From NCBI RefSeq assembly GCF_029537735.1, contig NZ_JARPUQ010000002.1, positions 798,240-862,239 of the forward strand: a DNA stretch of 64,000 nucleotides, given 5' to 3'. A program made the position numbers and the translations under genes. Shown here in pieces: positions 7,646-15,503 of this stretch. Every line of letters begins with the position of its first letter. Positions within the stretch are counted from its first letter, which is position 1. The DNA comes from Robiginitalea aestuariiviva. Lineage in GTDB: Bacteria; Bacteroidota; Bacteroidia; Flavobacteriales; Flavobacteriaceae. The notes under the pieces were generated by a model, which did no database searches, was not told the origin of the DNA, and worked only from the letters and a program-made list of their open reading frames with translations.

Positions 7646-10303
7646 TCATACCCGGTATCTCGGGAAATAATTGGCATCCAGGGCTTCAAATTCCACCTCC
7701 AGCTCCTGAATATGGATTTGGGTCAGTTCCCGGTATATATCGTGCATCAGGATTTTCCGCCCCGTATAGAACATTACATCCGGGTCCCGGGGGAACATGG
7801 ATTTTTTGTGGCGGTACAGGCCGTCGTCATTGTGCCGGCCACCACCCAGCACATAGTGCTGGAAGCCGGCCGCGGAAGCCCATTTCAGCAGTTCCACCCG
7901 CAGGAAATCGTTGGGGCGGTACTGGAAATAATCGCTGTAGGTCCCGCCCAGGAAGGCATGTACATTTTGGTTTTGCAGGATTAGTAATTCCATGGAACAC
8001 GTAAAGCCATCCTTTTCCACCCAGGCAATGGCAAATTTTTCCGGGCGGTAATACACCAGGTGTTTAAAGAACGCCAGGGAAAAGAAATACATGGTAGAGG
8101 CGTGGTTCCGGTCCATGGTATCCGTATACAGGTTGTGGAAGGTTCGGATCAGGCCTTCCCCGATTTCGGCCCCTTGTGCGATGTGGAAGGTAAGTCCGGC
8201 CTGCTGCGCCTTTCGGTAATTGTTGCGCACCTTGGGTACAAAATGCTCCCACTGTTCTTCCTGGTCCGGGAGGATTTTCCCGTATATATTCTTCAGGGTG
8301 GGCTTCAGGCTGCCCGAGTATTGCCGGTGGTTGCCGTACAGGTTAAACCGGATGAATTCCGAGACCACGCCCTGTTGCCGGTACCAGTGATCTACCCGCT
8401 GCCAGAATGCCGCAACCAGGTAATCCGGGGCCCCCTCCCGGATGAGCGGCCCGCTGTAGCCGTAAGGGGAAATGGCATCAAACCAGGGTCCGCCTTCAGC
8501 CGCCTCAAGGATGGGCCGGATGATCATGGGCATCATCACCTGGGTTTGCCCGCCCCTGTCCAGGAATTGGAAGGCCACCAACCGGTTCTGGTCCTGGTGG
8601 TGGTGGAACATATAGGGTAAACAGGCATAGGGGTTGGCATCCCAATGCGCATCCAGCAATTGGGTGTAGGTTTCCCGGGCTTCTTCTTCGGTGCCGATTT
8701 CAAGTACCTCCAGGCTCAGGGATTCCAGGGTATCCCGGTGCGCCCAGGGTTCTGCCAAAACTTGGGCCAGCATCCCGGACAGCCAGATAATCCGGCCGCA
8801 ATGCTCTACGTGCCATACCGCGTTGCCCTGAATAACGTTACCCCCCAGCAACGGGCCCACCACATGAAGGTTGGGCGAGGTCTCCAGGCGGTCGTTTACC
8901 TCAAAGCCAATACGGGAGGCGTTCGGTACGGCCAGTTCCTGATCCATAAGGTTGTGCACCAGTTCCGGCGCCTCCCGGGAGTACAGGTCCATGGCCCCGG
9001 CACAATTAATAACCAGGGTCACAGGCCGATCCAGCATCTTGTCATTCCCGGAAGGGGTATCAGTGTAATGCAGGTGCCACTGCCCGGTTTCCGGGTCCCG
9101 TACCATATCCTGAAAACGCCCGGCAATATGCTCCAGGCGGTTTTCGGCCTGCAGGGCCTCCAGGGTTTCTACGTAATGCTCCCCGGCGCAGCGTTGGCGG
9201 CGGCCAATTTCATTGCCGTAGCGGCAGGCAAATTCAGCAAGTTCCAGTTCGTCCAGCCTGCCCAGTAGTTCGCCCACGGCCTGGGAGACCACCCCAACGG
9301 TGCTGCGGGCCCCCAGGTCTATGGCTGCGGCCCGGTCCAGGTCCTGGTTGGCCGCCTGGTAGATCTCCCTTGCCGAGATTTTGGCTTTGGCTTTCAGGCG
9401 CTCCAGGTTGACCGTCTTATAGGACTTGAGTTTTTCCTGGTCCGGGCGGGCATCCGGCAACAGCCCATAGGTGGAGAGGATGTAAAAATGGCCATAGCAG
9501 TCCCGCAGGCCTTCCATGTCGTTCAGGCGGTAGATCACCTCCAGGGCACTGGCATTGGCCCCGATCACGGCAATGTTCAAAGGGGAGCCTTTGGTTTTGG
9601 CAAAGGCGGCCACCTGCTCCAGGGCTGCTCCCAGGCCTTTGTAATACAGGTCGTTCAGGAAGAGCAACCCGGATTTTTCTTCCCACCGGTGCTGCCCCCA
9701 GAGCAGGCGGTTGGGCATGGACCCGATCCCCAGGACCACCTGGTCTGCGGTATACCCGATGCCTTCGGTGGTGGCCAGGGCCCAGGTATCGCCCTGTCGG
9801 GAGAGCCGGTTAACTTCCCCCTGCACAAAACGCACCGTGGCTGTGCCCTGGGTTTTGGCTCGTTCCAACTGGCTTTCCAGTTGCGCCTTTAGGTACTGCC
9901 CAAAAAACATGCGGGGCAGGAAAATATCTTCCCACTGGTTCGCATCAATCTCCTCCTGGTGTTTTTCCAGCCAGTTCCGGGAACGTGTGCCCCCTTCCTT
10001 TCGGAACTGTTCCAGCAGGGGCGCTTTGTTTTCGGATAGCCAGGCGGTAAAGCGGCTGCGTTCAGGTTCGGGCAGGAAATCCCGCAGGCTGGTTATAAGC
10101 AGGACAGCGGCGCCGGAACGCTCGCCATAGGGGATGCCGGTAATGAATTCCGGGTATTGGTCCAGCACCAGGATTCCCATGGGAAGCCCGGTAGGTTGCC
10201 CTTCCAGTTTTTGCAGGAGTTGGAGGAGGGTAAAAGAACTGGAGATACCCGACCCTATAAAAGCCAGGTGATACTGTTGGTTTGGTGTTGGTTTATTCCC
10301 CAT
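7646..10303 (-). CDS. Two-domain protein: FAD/NAD(P)-binding oxidoreductase fused to a FemAB-like acyltransferase
   Basis: 885 residues. The first 530 or so form a Rossmann FAD/NAD(P)-binding domain (GSGISS at 17-22, a second nucleotide-binding segment AVIGANASALEV around 240-250, and a late VINCAGAMD segment), resembling the NAD_binding_9 type. Residues of about 555-885 are a FemAB/GNAT-like domain with YGYSGPL and LGGGRHNDDGLYRHK, shared with the separate gene downstream. No frameshift or stop lies between the domains, so this is a true fusion. It overlaps the NeuD-like gene before it by 11 bases and therefore belongs to the same transcript. I infer oxidation of a small group, possibly an amino acid, that the second domain then transfers; that is a hypothesis. 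Confidence 0.8.
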   Translation of the reverse strand: MGNKPTPNQQYHLAFIGSGISSSFTLLQLLQKLEGQPTGLPMGILVLDQYPEFITGIPYGERSGAAVLLITSLRDFLPEPERSRFTAWLSENKAPLLEQFRKEGGTRSRNWLEKHQEEIDANQWEDIFLPRMFFGQYLKAQLESQLERAKTQGTATVRFVQGEVNRLSRQGDTWALATTEGIGYTADQVVLGIGSMPNRLLWGQHRWEEKSGLLFLNDLYYKGLGAALEQVAAFAKTKGSPLNIAVIGANASALEVIYRLNDMEGLRDCYGHFYILSTYGLLPDARPDQEKLKSYKTVNLERLKAKAKISAREIYQAANQDLDRAAAIDLGARSTVGVVSQAVGELLGRLDELELAEFACRYGNEIGRRQRCAGEHYVETLEALQAENRLEHIAGRFQDMVRDPETGQWHLHYTDTPSGNDKMLDRPVTLVINCAGAMDLYSREAPELVHNLMDQELAVPNASRIGFEVNDRLETSPNLHVVGPLLGGNVIQGNAVWHVEHCGRIIWLSGMLAQVLAEPWAHRDTLESLSLEVLEIGTEEEARETYTQLLDAHWDANPYACLPYMFHHHQDQNRLVAFQFLDRGGQTQVMMPMIIRPILEAAEGGPWFDAISPYGYSGPLIREGAPDYLVAAFWQRVDHWYRQQGVVSEFIRFNLYGNHRQYSGSLKPTLKNIYGKILPDQEEQWEHFVPKVRNNYRKAQQAGLTFHIAQGAEIGEGLIRTFHNLYTDTMDRNHASTMYFFSLAFFKHLVYYRPEKFAIAWVEKDGFTCSMELLILQNQNVHAFLGGTYSDYFQYRPNDFLRVELLKWASAAGFQHYVLGGGRHNDDGLYRHKKSMFPRDPDVMFYTGRKILMHDIYRELTQIHIQELEVEFEALDANYFPRYRV

Positions 10304-10931
10304 TTTGATATCGAATTATTTTCCCCGGGTTGCCTACCACTACGGCGTAGTCCGGCACATCTTTCAAAACCACGGTACCTGCCCCGATCACACACCATTT
10401 GCCGATGCGCACCTTGGGCAGCACAAGGGCTGCGGCCCCAACGTGGGTGCCTTCGCCCACTTCCACATGGCCGGTCAGGGCGGCTCCGGGGGAGATGTGG
10501 ACATAATCCCCGATCCTATTATCATGGTCTACGCTGGCGCCGGTATTGATGATCACATGGCGCCCCAGGCGGGTATTGGGCTGGATTTTACCCCCGGCGT
10601 AAACTACAGTGCCTTCCCCGATATGGGCGGTAGGGCTCACCACGGCTCCGGGGTGGATCAGGGTGGCATAATGGCCGCGGATCAGGCGGGACAATTCTGC
10701 CCGGATGGCATTGTCGCCCACCCCGATGATGATCTCGTCCCCGGCGTGCGGGAAGGCCTCGGGCTCCAGGCGGATGCCCGGGCGTACCTGCCCCTCGGAC
10801 GGATGGGCTACCCCGGGGTCGTCGTCAAAGTAGACGGTAATGGTATACCCCAGCAGGGCGGCCACATCCTGGATAACGCGGGAGTGCCCCCCGGCCCCGT
10901 ATACCCTCAAATTTTTATCCGTTTTTCCCAA
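10293..10931 (-). CDS. NeuD/PglD-family sugar O/N-acetyltransferase (copy 1)
   Basis: 212 residues: an N-terminal Rossmann-like nucleotide-sugar-binding domain starting at RVYGAGGHSR, then a left-handed beta-helix of hexapeptide repeats with the catalytic-type His in ASVDHDN, ending in VVGNPGKII. PglD-type enzymes acetylate the 4-amino group of UDP-4-amino-4,6-dideoxy-GlcNAc using acetyl-CoA. The start codon is TTG at 10931; another in-frame TTG at 10910 would give a start aligned with the paralogue, and there is no ATG near. It lies 10 bases after copy 2, from which it evidently arose by duplication. Works in the cytoplasm on nucleotide sugars together with the PglF- and PglE-like genes at 35-38 kb. 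Confidence 0.86.
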   Translation of the reverse strand: MGKTDKNLRVYGAGGHSRVIQDVAALLGYTITVYFDDDPGVAHPSEGQVRPGIRLEPEAFPHAGDEIIIGVGDNAIRAELSRLIRGHYATLIHPGAVVSPTAHIGEGTVVYAGGKIQPNTRLGRHVIINTGASVDHDNRIGDYVHISPGAALTGHVEVGEGTHVGAAALVLPKVRIGKWCVIGAGTVVLKDVPDYAVVVGNPGKIIRYQNGE

Positions 10932-10941
10932 AATATATTAC

Positions 10942-11577
10942 CTAATCGGTAGGTTTTTCGGTTTTGATAATCCGCCCCGGGTTGCCTACTACGGTACTGT
11001 AATCCGGCACGTCGCGGATTATGACGGCCCCGGCCCCGATTTTACACCACTTGCCGATCTTCACCTTGGGGATCACCACGGCCCCCACACCCACATGGCT
11101 GCCTTCGCCTACTTCCACATGCCCGCACAGGGCTGCCTTGGGGGAAATATGGGCGTAATCCCCGATGATATTGTCGTGGTCCACACTCGCCCCCGTATTG
11201 ATGATCACATGTCGGCCAATGCGGGAATTGGGTTGTACAATAGCCCCGGCAAACACCACGGTCCCTTCGCCAATCTGGGCGCTAGCGGCAATGATGGCGG
11301 TCGGGTGTACGGCCAGGGCAAATTCGCTTTGCAGCACCGCGGCAATTTCGGCCCGCTCCGCATTGTTGCCAATGGCGATAATGACCGGGTCCCCGCTGTG
11401 GGGAAAATCTGCCAGGCGCTCCCGCACCCCACCGGCAATGGCGGATTCGGAGTAGGCATGGTGTGCGCCCTGGGGCTTGTCGTCGAAGGTTTCGGAGACC
11501 ACCATCCCCTGGAGTTCCAACACCTGCCGGATCACCTGGGAGTGCCCTCCGGCACCGTAAATACGTATCTTTTTCAT
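10942..11577 (-). CDS. NeuD/PglD-family sugar O/N-acetyltransferase (copy 2)
   Basis: 211 residues, begins IRIYGAGGHSQVI and has the same two-domain plan as copy 1: Rossmann-like N-terminus, hexapeptide left-handed helix with ASVDHDN, terminal VVGNPGRII. The two copies are similar throughout and sit head to tail with a 10-base gap, so they are a tandem duplication that has diverged mostly in the N-terminal substrate domain (residues of about 20-95). Both keep the catalytic-type histidine. They may therefore acetylate two different amino sugars or hydroxyls. The gene follows the phosphoglycosyl transferase at 11594 by 16 bases, the PglC-PglD arrangement known from bacillosamine loci. Confidence 0.86.
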   Translation of the reverse strand: MKKIRIYGAGGHSQVIRQVLELQGMVVSETFDDKPQGAHHAYSESAIAGGVRERLADFPHSGDPVIIAIGNNAERAEIAAVLQSEFALAVHPTAIIAASAQIGEGTVVFAGAIVQPNSRIGRHVIINTGASVDHDNIIGDYAHISPKAALCGHVEVGEGSHVGVGAVVIPKVKIGKWCKIGAGAVIIRDVPDYSTVVGNPGRIIKTEKPTD

Positions 11578-11593
11578 GTTCTAATGGGGGAAT

Positions 11594-12205
11594 TTAATCG
11601 GTGGGGTTGCCCTGCCATACCGGCATAATGGTGTTCCCGCTCTGGTTCACGTCTTCCTTGCGGAAGACCTTGATGAAGGTCCTGATTAATATCTTCAAAT
11701 CCAATAAAAAGCCCAGGTTTTCCACGTACCAGACGTCGTAGGCAAACTTCTCCTCCCAGCTGATCGCGTTGCGCCCGTTTACCTGGGCCCAACCTGTGAT
11801 TCCGGGGCGCACCCGGTGGCGTTTTTCCTGGGTGGAATTGTACAGGGGCAGGTATTCGGGCAGTAAGGGCCGAGGGCCCACCAGGCTCATATCGCCTTTC
11901 AGGACATTGACCAGTTGCAGGAGTTCATCCAGGGAATATCTGCGCACAAAAGCGCCTACGGGGGTAATGCGGTTGGGGCTGTGTACATCCGTATCCCGAT
12001 GGGGATCAAAATCCCGCATGGTTTTGAATTTCAGGATGCGGAACAGTCGGCCGTGTTTCCCGGGGCGTTCCTGGGTAAAAAACGGCGTACCCCCATTGGC
12101 CATGGTGAGGAGCAGCCCCACCACCAACAGGAGGGGGGAGAGCAGGACCAACCCGGCCAGGGCGGCCAGCAGGTCCAGGATTCGCTTCAGGAAATGTCGG
12201 TACAT
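11594..12205 (-). CDS. Small phosphoglycosyl transferase (PglC-like), copy 1
   Basis: 203-residue monotopic membrane enzyme that moves a sugar-1-phosphate from a UDP-sugar to undecaprenyl phosphate, the first step of repeat-unit assembly at the inner membrane. One N-terminal reentrant hydrophobic segment (residues of about 10-35) is followed by the FKTM motif near 60-63, the catalytic Asp93-Glu94 pair in SLDE, KGDMSLVGPRPLL, and RPGITGWAQVNGRN. Length and layout match PglC. It heads the - strand transcript 12205-6588, with a good promoter at 12233-12265. Two paralogues lie at 12935 and 13678. Confidence 0.93.
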   Translation of the reverse strand: MYRHFLKRILDLLAALAGLVLLSPLLLVVGLLLTMANGGTPFFTQERPGKHGRLFRILKFKTMRDFDPHRDTDVHSPNRITPVGAFVRRYSLDELLQLVNVLKGDMSLVGPRPLLPEYLPLYNSTQEKRHRVRPGITGWAQVNGRNAISWEEKFAYDVWYVENLGFLLDLKILIRTFIKVFRKEDVNQSGNTIMPVWQGNPTD

Positions 12206-12232
12206 GGGGCTAACCGGGGTTGCTTCTTACCT

Positions 12233-12265
12233 CAAAAATAAAGCGGGGTAAGGGGAATCCCGCAA
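12233..12265 (-). promoter_or_regulatory. Promoter TTG-N22-TATTTTTG for the 12205-6588 transcript
   Basis: On the - strand the -33 TTG (12263-12265) and -7 TATTTTTG (12233-12240) are 22 bases apart, inside the Bacteroidota range. The box ends 28 bases before the ATG at 12205. It lies in the gap after the formyltransferase gene, so the PglC-PglD-PglD-fusion-FemAB set probably has its own transcript. Confidence 0.65.
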
Positions 12266-12294
12266 AATTTAGGCAAACGGGCCAAATCTCCGGT

Positions 12295-12960
12295 TCAGGC
12301 CGCGAGCAATAGAGCCAGGAGCCCGGATTTTTCGGCCAGGGCCTGCAGGAAGCGCCCGGGAATGTGGTGGTTGGCCACCTCCCTGAAGGTGTCGCATAGG
12401 ATTTTTTTGCCCGTTTGCAGGAACCTGGGGTAGACGGATTCCACAGTATCTCCCGGTTCCAGGCGAATAGGCTCCTGACAGAGGATCACGCCACGGTCAA
12501 TTTCCGCATCGATAATGTGGGTAGTGATCCCGGAAACGCGTACCCCCATGTCCAGGGCTTCCTGTATGGCTTTGGAGGTGTTGCGGAAGGCCGGCAACAA
12601 GGAAGGGTGCACATTCAAAATGCGATTGGGGAAGGCCTGGAGCATGGCATCCCGGATGCGGTATTTGTAGGCCAGCATAAAGACGTAATCCACTTCCAGG
12701 GCCTGAAGCTTTCCTATCAGGTCCTGCTGGTAGGCTTCTATGGAAGGAAAAGCCCGGGCAGAGGTGTTAAATACCGTGATCCCCATTTCCCGGCACCGGG
12801 CCTCCAGGGGCGTCTGCTGCCCGTCGGTCACCAGGGCGGCAATCTGGTGTTGCCCCAGGCGGCCGGCTTCCTGCAGGTCCAGGCAGGCCTGGGCAGAGTT
12901 GCCATAACCGCTGCACAAAAAAGCCCATTTGATTTTAACTTCTGTATTCATCGAGGTCAA
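12295..12960 (-). CDS. PurN-like formyltransferase, probably a sugar N-formyltransferase
   Basis: 221 residues with the formyltransferase fold: an N-terminal FLCSGYGNS segment, then ILNVHPSLLPAF holding the catalytic-type Asn116 and His118, and EIDRGVILCQ with Asp155, the triad of the PurN/Fmt family that uses 10-formyl-tetrahydrofolate. It is longer than PurN and lacks the C-terminal domain of Fmt. Placement between two phosphoglycosyl transferase genes suggests it formylates an amino sugar rather than a purine precursor; this is inferred from context. Its start overlaps the upstream gene by 26 bases from ATG 12960, or 17 bases from ATG 12951. Confidence 0.82.
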   Translation of the reverse strand: MTSMNTEVKIKWAFLCSGYGNSAQACLDLQEAGRLGQHQIAALVTDGQQTPLEARCREMGITVFNTSARAFPSIEAYQQDLIGKLQALEVDYVFMLAYKYRIRDAMLQAFPNRILNVHPSLLPAFRNTSKAIQEALDMGVRVSGITTHIIDAEIDRGVILCQEPIRLEPGDTVESVYPRFLQTGKKILCDTFREVANHHIPGRFLQALAEKSGLLALLLAA

Positions 12961-13543
12961 TCATTTGTGTGGTTGGGAGGATAACAATATCGGAACGCTT
13001 CAACACCTTCAGGATGGTGCGGGCAACAACCCGCAGGTCCATCCCCAGGGAAAGGCCCTCCACGTATTCCATATCTTTCTGCAGGCGCGCATCCCACCCC
13101 AGGGTGTTGCGGCCGGAAACCTGGGCCAGGCCCGTAATCCCCGGGCGCACGCTGTGGCGGATTCGTTCCTGCTCCGTATAAAACGGCAGGTAGCGGATGA
13201 GCAGGGGCCGCGGCCCGATAAAACTCATATCCCCTTTCAGCACATTGTACAGTTGCGGAATCTCGTCCAGGGAGGTTTTGCGGATAAAGGCCCCGGTGCG
13301 GGTGAGTCGCTCTGCATCCGGCAACAATGCACCGGTGGCATCTGTACGGCTGTTCATGGTCTTGAGTTTATACAGCCTGAAAATCTTTTCGTGCAGGCCG
13401 GGGCGACGCTGGGAAAAGATGGGGTTTTCCCGGGTTTCCAGATAAATAAGCCCGCACAGGATAAGCAGCAAGGGAAAAGCGAGGATAAGCCCCAGCAAGG
13501 CAAAGATCAGATCGAAGCTCCTTTTAAAAACCTGTTGATACAT
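12935..13543 (-). CDS. Small phosphoglycosyl transferase (PglC-like), copy 2
   Basis: 202 residues from the ATG at 13543 (an upstream in-frame TTG at 13564 would add seven residues not aligned with the paralogues). It has the N-terminal membrane hairpin, LKTM, Asp93-Glu94 in [16 protein letters not shown] and [14 protein letters not shown]. It is the most divergent of the three copies, especially after residue 150, where it lacks the FALDVWYVE-type segment of the other two and has KDMEYVE instead. That fits a different sugar-phosphate donor. It overlaps the formyltransferase gene, so these two are likely coupled. Confidence 0.92.
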   Translation of the reverse strand: MYQQVFKRSFDLIFALLGLILAFPLLLILCGLIYLETRENPIFSQRRPGLHEKIFRLYKLKTMNSRTDATGALLPDAERLTRTGAFIRKTSLDEIPQLYNVLKGDMSFIGPRPLLIRYLPFYTEQERIRHSVRPGITGLAQVSGRNTLGWDARLQKDMEYVEGLSLGMDLRVVARTILKVLKRSDIVILPTTQMIDLDEYRS

Positions 13544-13613
13544 ACATAAATAGATGCGTCCCAATTCCGAAGGTATTTCCTCCTACCCAAAAAATAGGAA
13601 TTTTTTGGATAAA

Positions 13614-13635
13614 GGGCGCGGTTTCGCCGCCGCCC
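13614..13635 (-). terminator. Possible terminator after phosphoglycosyl transferase copy 3
   Basis: On the - strand, GGGCGGCGG-cgaaa-CCGCGCCC forms a GC-rich stem with one bulge, followed only by TTTATCC. The hairpin is clear, the T-tract is weak. It lies about 45 bases past the stop of the gene ending at 13678. Confidence 0.4.
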
Positions 13636-13677
13636 GTAAACCCTGGTGGCGGAAAAGGAAATGGTTTGTTACGAGAA

Positions 13678-14289
13678 TTATTCGTCCCCCGTGCCCATAA
13701 ATTCAGGCATATTCAGGTTCTCCGCACTGTTTACCCCTTCGCGGATCAGGACCTTCCGGGCGGTGCGGAAAAGGATTTTCAGGTCCAGCAGAAAAGACTG
13801 GTACTCTACATACCAGACGTCCAGGGCAAATTTCTCGCTCCAGGTAATGGCATTGCGCCCATTGACCTGTGCCCAGCCGGTAATCCCGGGTTTTACCTCG
13901 TGCCGCCTGCGCTGGAAGTCGTCATAGCGCTCCAGGTACACCGTTAACAGGGGGCGGGGGCCCACCAGGCTCATATCGCCTTTCAGGACATTGATCAGCT
14001 GGGGGATCTCATCCAGGGAAAACTTGCGGATAAAGGCCCCAACCGGGGTAATCCGCTGTTCATACGGCAGTAATTCCCCCTGCGCATCCGTGCGGTCGTT
14101 CATGGTCTTGAACTTAAAGATGCGGAAGATTTTTTCGTCTTTCCCGGGGCGGGGTTGCAGGAAGAAGGGCTTTCCCCGGTTGGCGACCAGCAGCAACAGG
14201 GTCAGGATAAGCAGGATGGGTAAAAACACCAGCAATCCCAACAGGGCGAACCCGAAATCCATCAGCCGTTTCAAATGGCGGTACTCCAT
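13678..14289 (-). CDS. Small phosphoglycosyl transferase (PglC-like), copy 3
   Basis: 203 residues, closest to copy 1: shared TPVGAFIRK, Asp93-Glu94 in SLDE, KGDMSLVGPRPLL, KPGITGWAQVNGRN and a LDVWYVE segment. One N-terminal hydrophobic hairpin anchors it in the inner membrane. The gene starts two bases after the end of the PLP aminotransferase gene at 14292, so the two are co-transcribed. Likely transfers a sugar-1-phosphate to undecaprenyl phosphate. Three such genes within 2.7 kb is unusual, because one repeat unit needs only one initiating enzyme. Confidence 0.92.
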   Translation of the reverse strand: MEYRHLKRLMDFGFALLGLLVFLPILLILTLLLLVANRGKPFFLQPRPGKDEKIFRIFKFKTMNDRTDAQGELLPYEQRITPVGAFIRKFSLDEIPQLINVLKGDMSLVGPRPLLTVYLERYDDFQRRRHEVKPGITGWAQVNGRNAITWSEKFALDVWYVEYQSFLLDLKILFRTARKVLIREGVNSAENLNMPEFMGTGDE

Positions 14290-14291
14290 GC

Positions 14292-15353
14292 TCAGGGGTT
14301 GTTCCGGTTCCAGGTGTTCAGGGTTTCGGCAATGTGCTCCAGGTGCTGCTGCCCGTAACGGAAGTCAATATGGAGGTTCAGGAAATATTGCCACTCCCGG
14401 TTATCCGGCCATAAATTGGAGGGATAAATTTCCCGTTCAATCAGGAAGGATCGGAAGGACGTATAGGCCGCTGCATCCTCAAAGAGGAGCATGAGACCAA
14501 AGGAAGGATGTCCTTGCCTTTGGATGATCCGGTAATGCCTGCTGGGTGTTAAATGCCCAAAAAGGAACGCCAGGTGCTGCTCCTTGATGCCCAGTACATC
14601 TACCTCCATCCATCGGCGTACGTAATCCTGGTCTCCAGGCCGCATACGTACGGGTACATGACTCACATCCAGCGCTTCTTCCACTTCGGCAATCTGCCCC
14701 AGGTAGAGGCTTTTCTCTACCTGTTCGGTGCCGGTCAGGTAGGCGGTTTTATGTTGCATGGCGGTGGCCATCAGGTCCCAGGCGGCGTACAGGGCAGGGT
14801 CTTCTTCCAGCGGGTCTACCGGCAGGGTGCCCCCCGGTTTCCAGCAAATGCCCCCCAGGGGGATGGGCAGGGACTTACGCAGGGAAACGAAGCAATAATC
14901 GGCCTGGCTATGCAGGCTTTGCCGGCTCAGCCAGGCATGGGAGTGGTCTTCAATGATCACGGGCCGCTCTCCAGCCTCAAAAATGGGCATTTCGGAAACC
15001 CCCCAATAGTTATTCACCACCAGGATATCCGTAGCCGCTATCCCCGGGGGCAGGGTAATGGGTTGGGCAGGGTTAAATGGATGGGAGGGGTAATACGCCA
15101 GATTGGGGTAGTTGTGCTGCATCCAACGATTTACATGCTGGCAGTAGTATTCCGGCATCCAGATGGTGAGCACCTCCCGCTGCTGCTGGATGTGCGAAAT
15201 CAGAAACTTCAGGGCGTGCCGCCCGGAGTAGAACATCCGGTAGGCTTCCGGGAAATCCACCGGAAACTGTTGCTGTAGTCTTTGCTGTATTTCCGGAGTA
15301 ATACAATGAAAATAAGATCCGTTTTCCCTTTTGGTAAGCTGTTTCCAGGGCAT
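14292..15353 (-). CDS. Divergent DegT-like PLP-dependent aminotransferase
   Basis: 353 residues that do not match the standard DegT pattern closely but keep its landmarks: FYSGRHALKF near 41-50 (phosphate-binding region), IWMPEYYCQHV near 64-74, an aspartate in EDHSHAW (Asp136) positioned to contact the pyridine nitrogen, and VSLRKSLPIPLGG in which Lys160 would hold the cofactor. The usual glycine-rich GEGG loop is PLGG here. I expect a sugar or small-molecule aminotransferase in the cytoplasm. It is immediately upstream of phosphoglycosyl transferase copy 3 on the same strand. Confidence 0.7.
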   Translation of the reverse strand: MPWKQLTKRENGSYFHCITPEIQQRLQQQFPVDFPEAYRMFYSGRHALKFLISHIQQQREVLTIWMPEYYCQHVNRWMQHNYPNLAYYPSHPFNPAQPITLPPGIAATDILVVNNYWGVSEMPIFEAGERPVIIEDHSHAWLSRQSLHSQADYCFVSLRKSLPIPLGGICWKPGGTLPVDPLEEDPALYAAWDLMATAMQHKTAYLTGTEQVEKSLYLGQIAEVEEALDVSHVPVRMRPGDQDYVRRWMEVDVLGIKEQHLAFLFGHLTPSRHYRIIQRQGHPSFGLMLLFEDAAAYTSFRSFLIEREIYPSNLWPDNREWQYFLNLHIDFRYGQQHLEHIAETLNTWNRNNP

Positions 15354-15441
15354 GGGCTAGGGTGTAGGCATTACACTACAAATGAACGGTTTTAAATCCA
15401 GAATCCGAAGCCATTCCGGGTAAGAAGTAAAAAGAATGGTT

Positions 15442-15464
15442 AAAAAAACAAATGGCAGATTTGT
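15442..15464 (-). terminator. Weak terminator after the 15504 glycosyltransferase
   Basis: On the - strand, ACAAAT-ctgcc-ATTTGT is followed by six further T residues. The stem is short and AT-rich, so strength is doubtful, but position (40 bases past the stop) is right. Confidence 0.35.
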
Positions 15465-15503
15465 ACCGGTAAGACGGCCTAAGGAAACCGCTATATAACC
15501 GGG

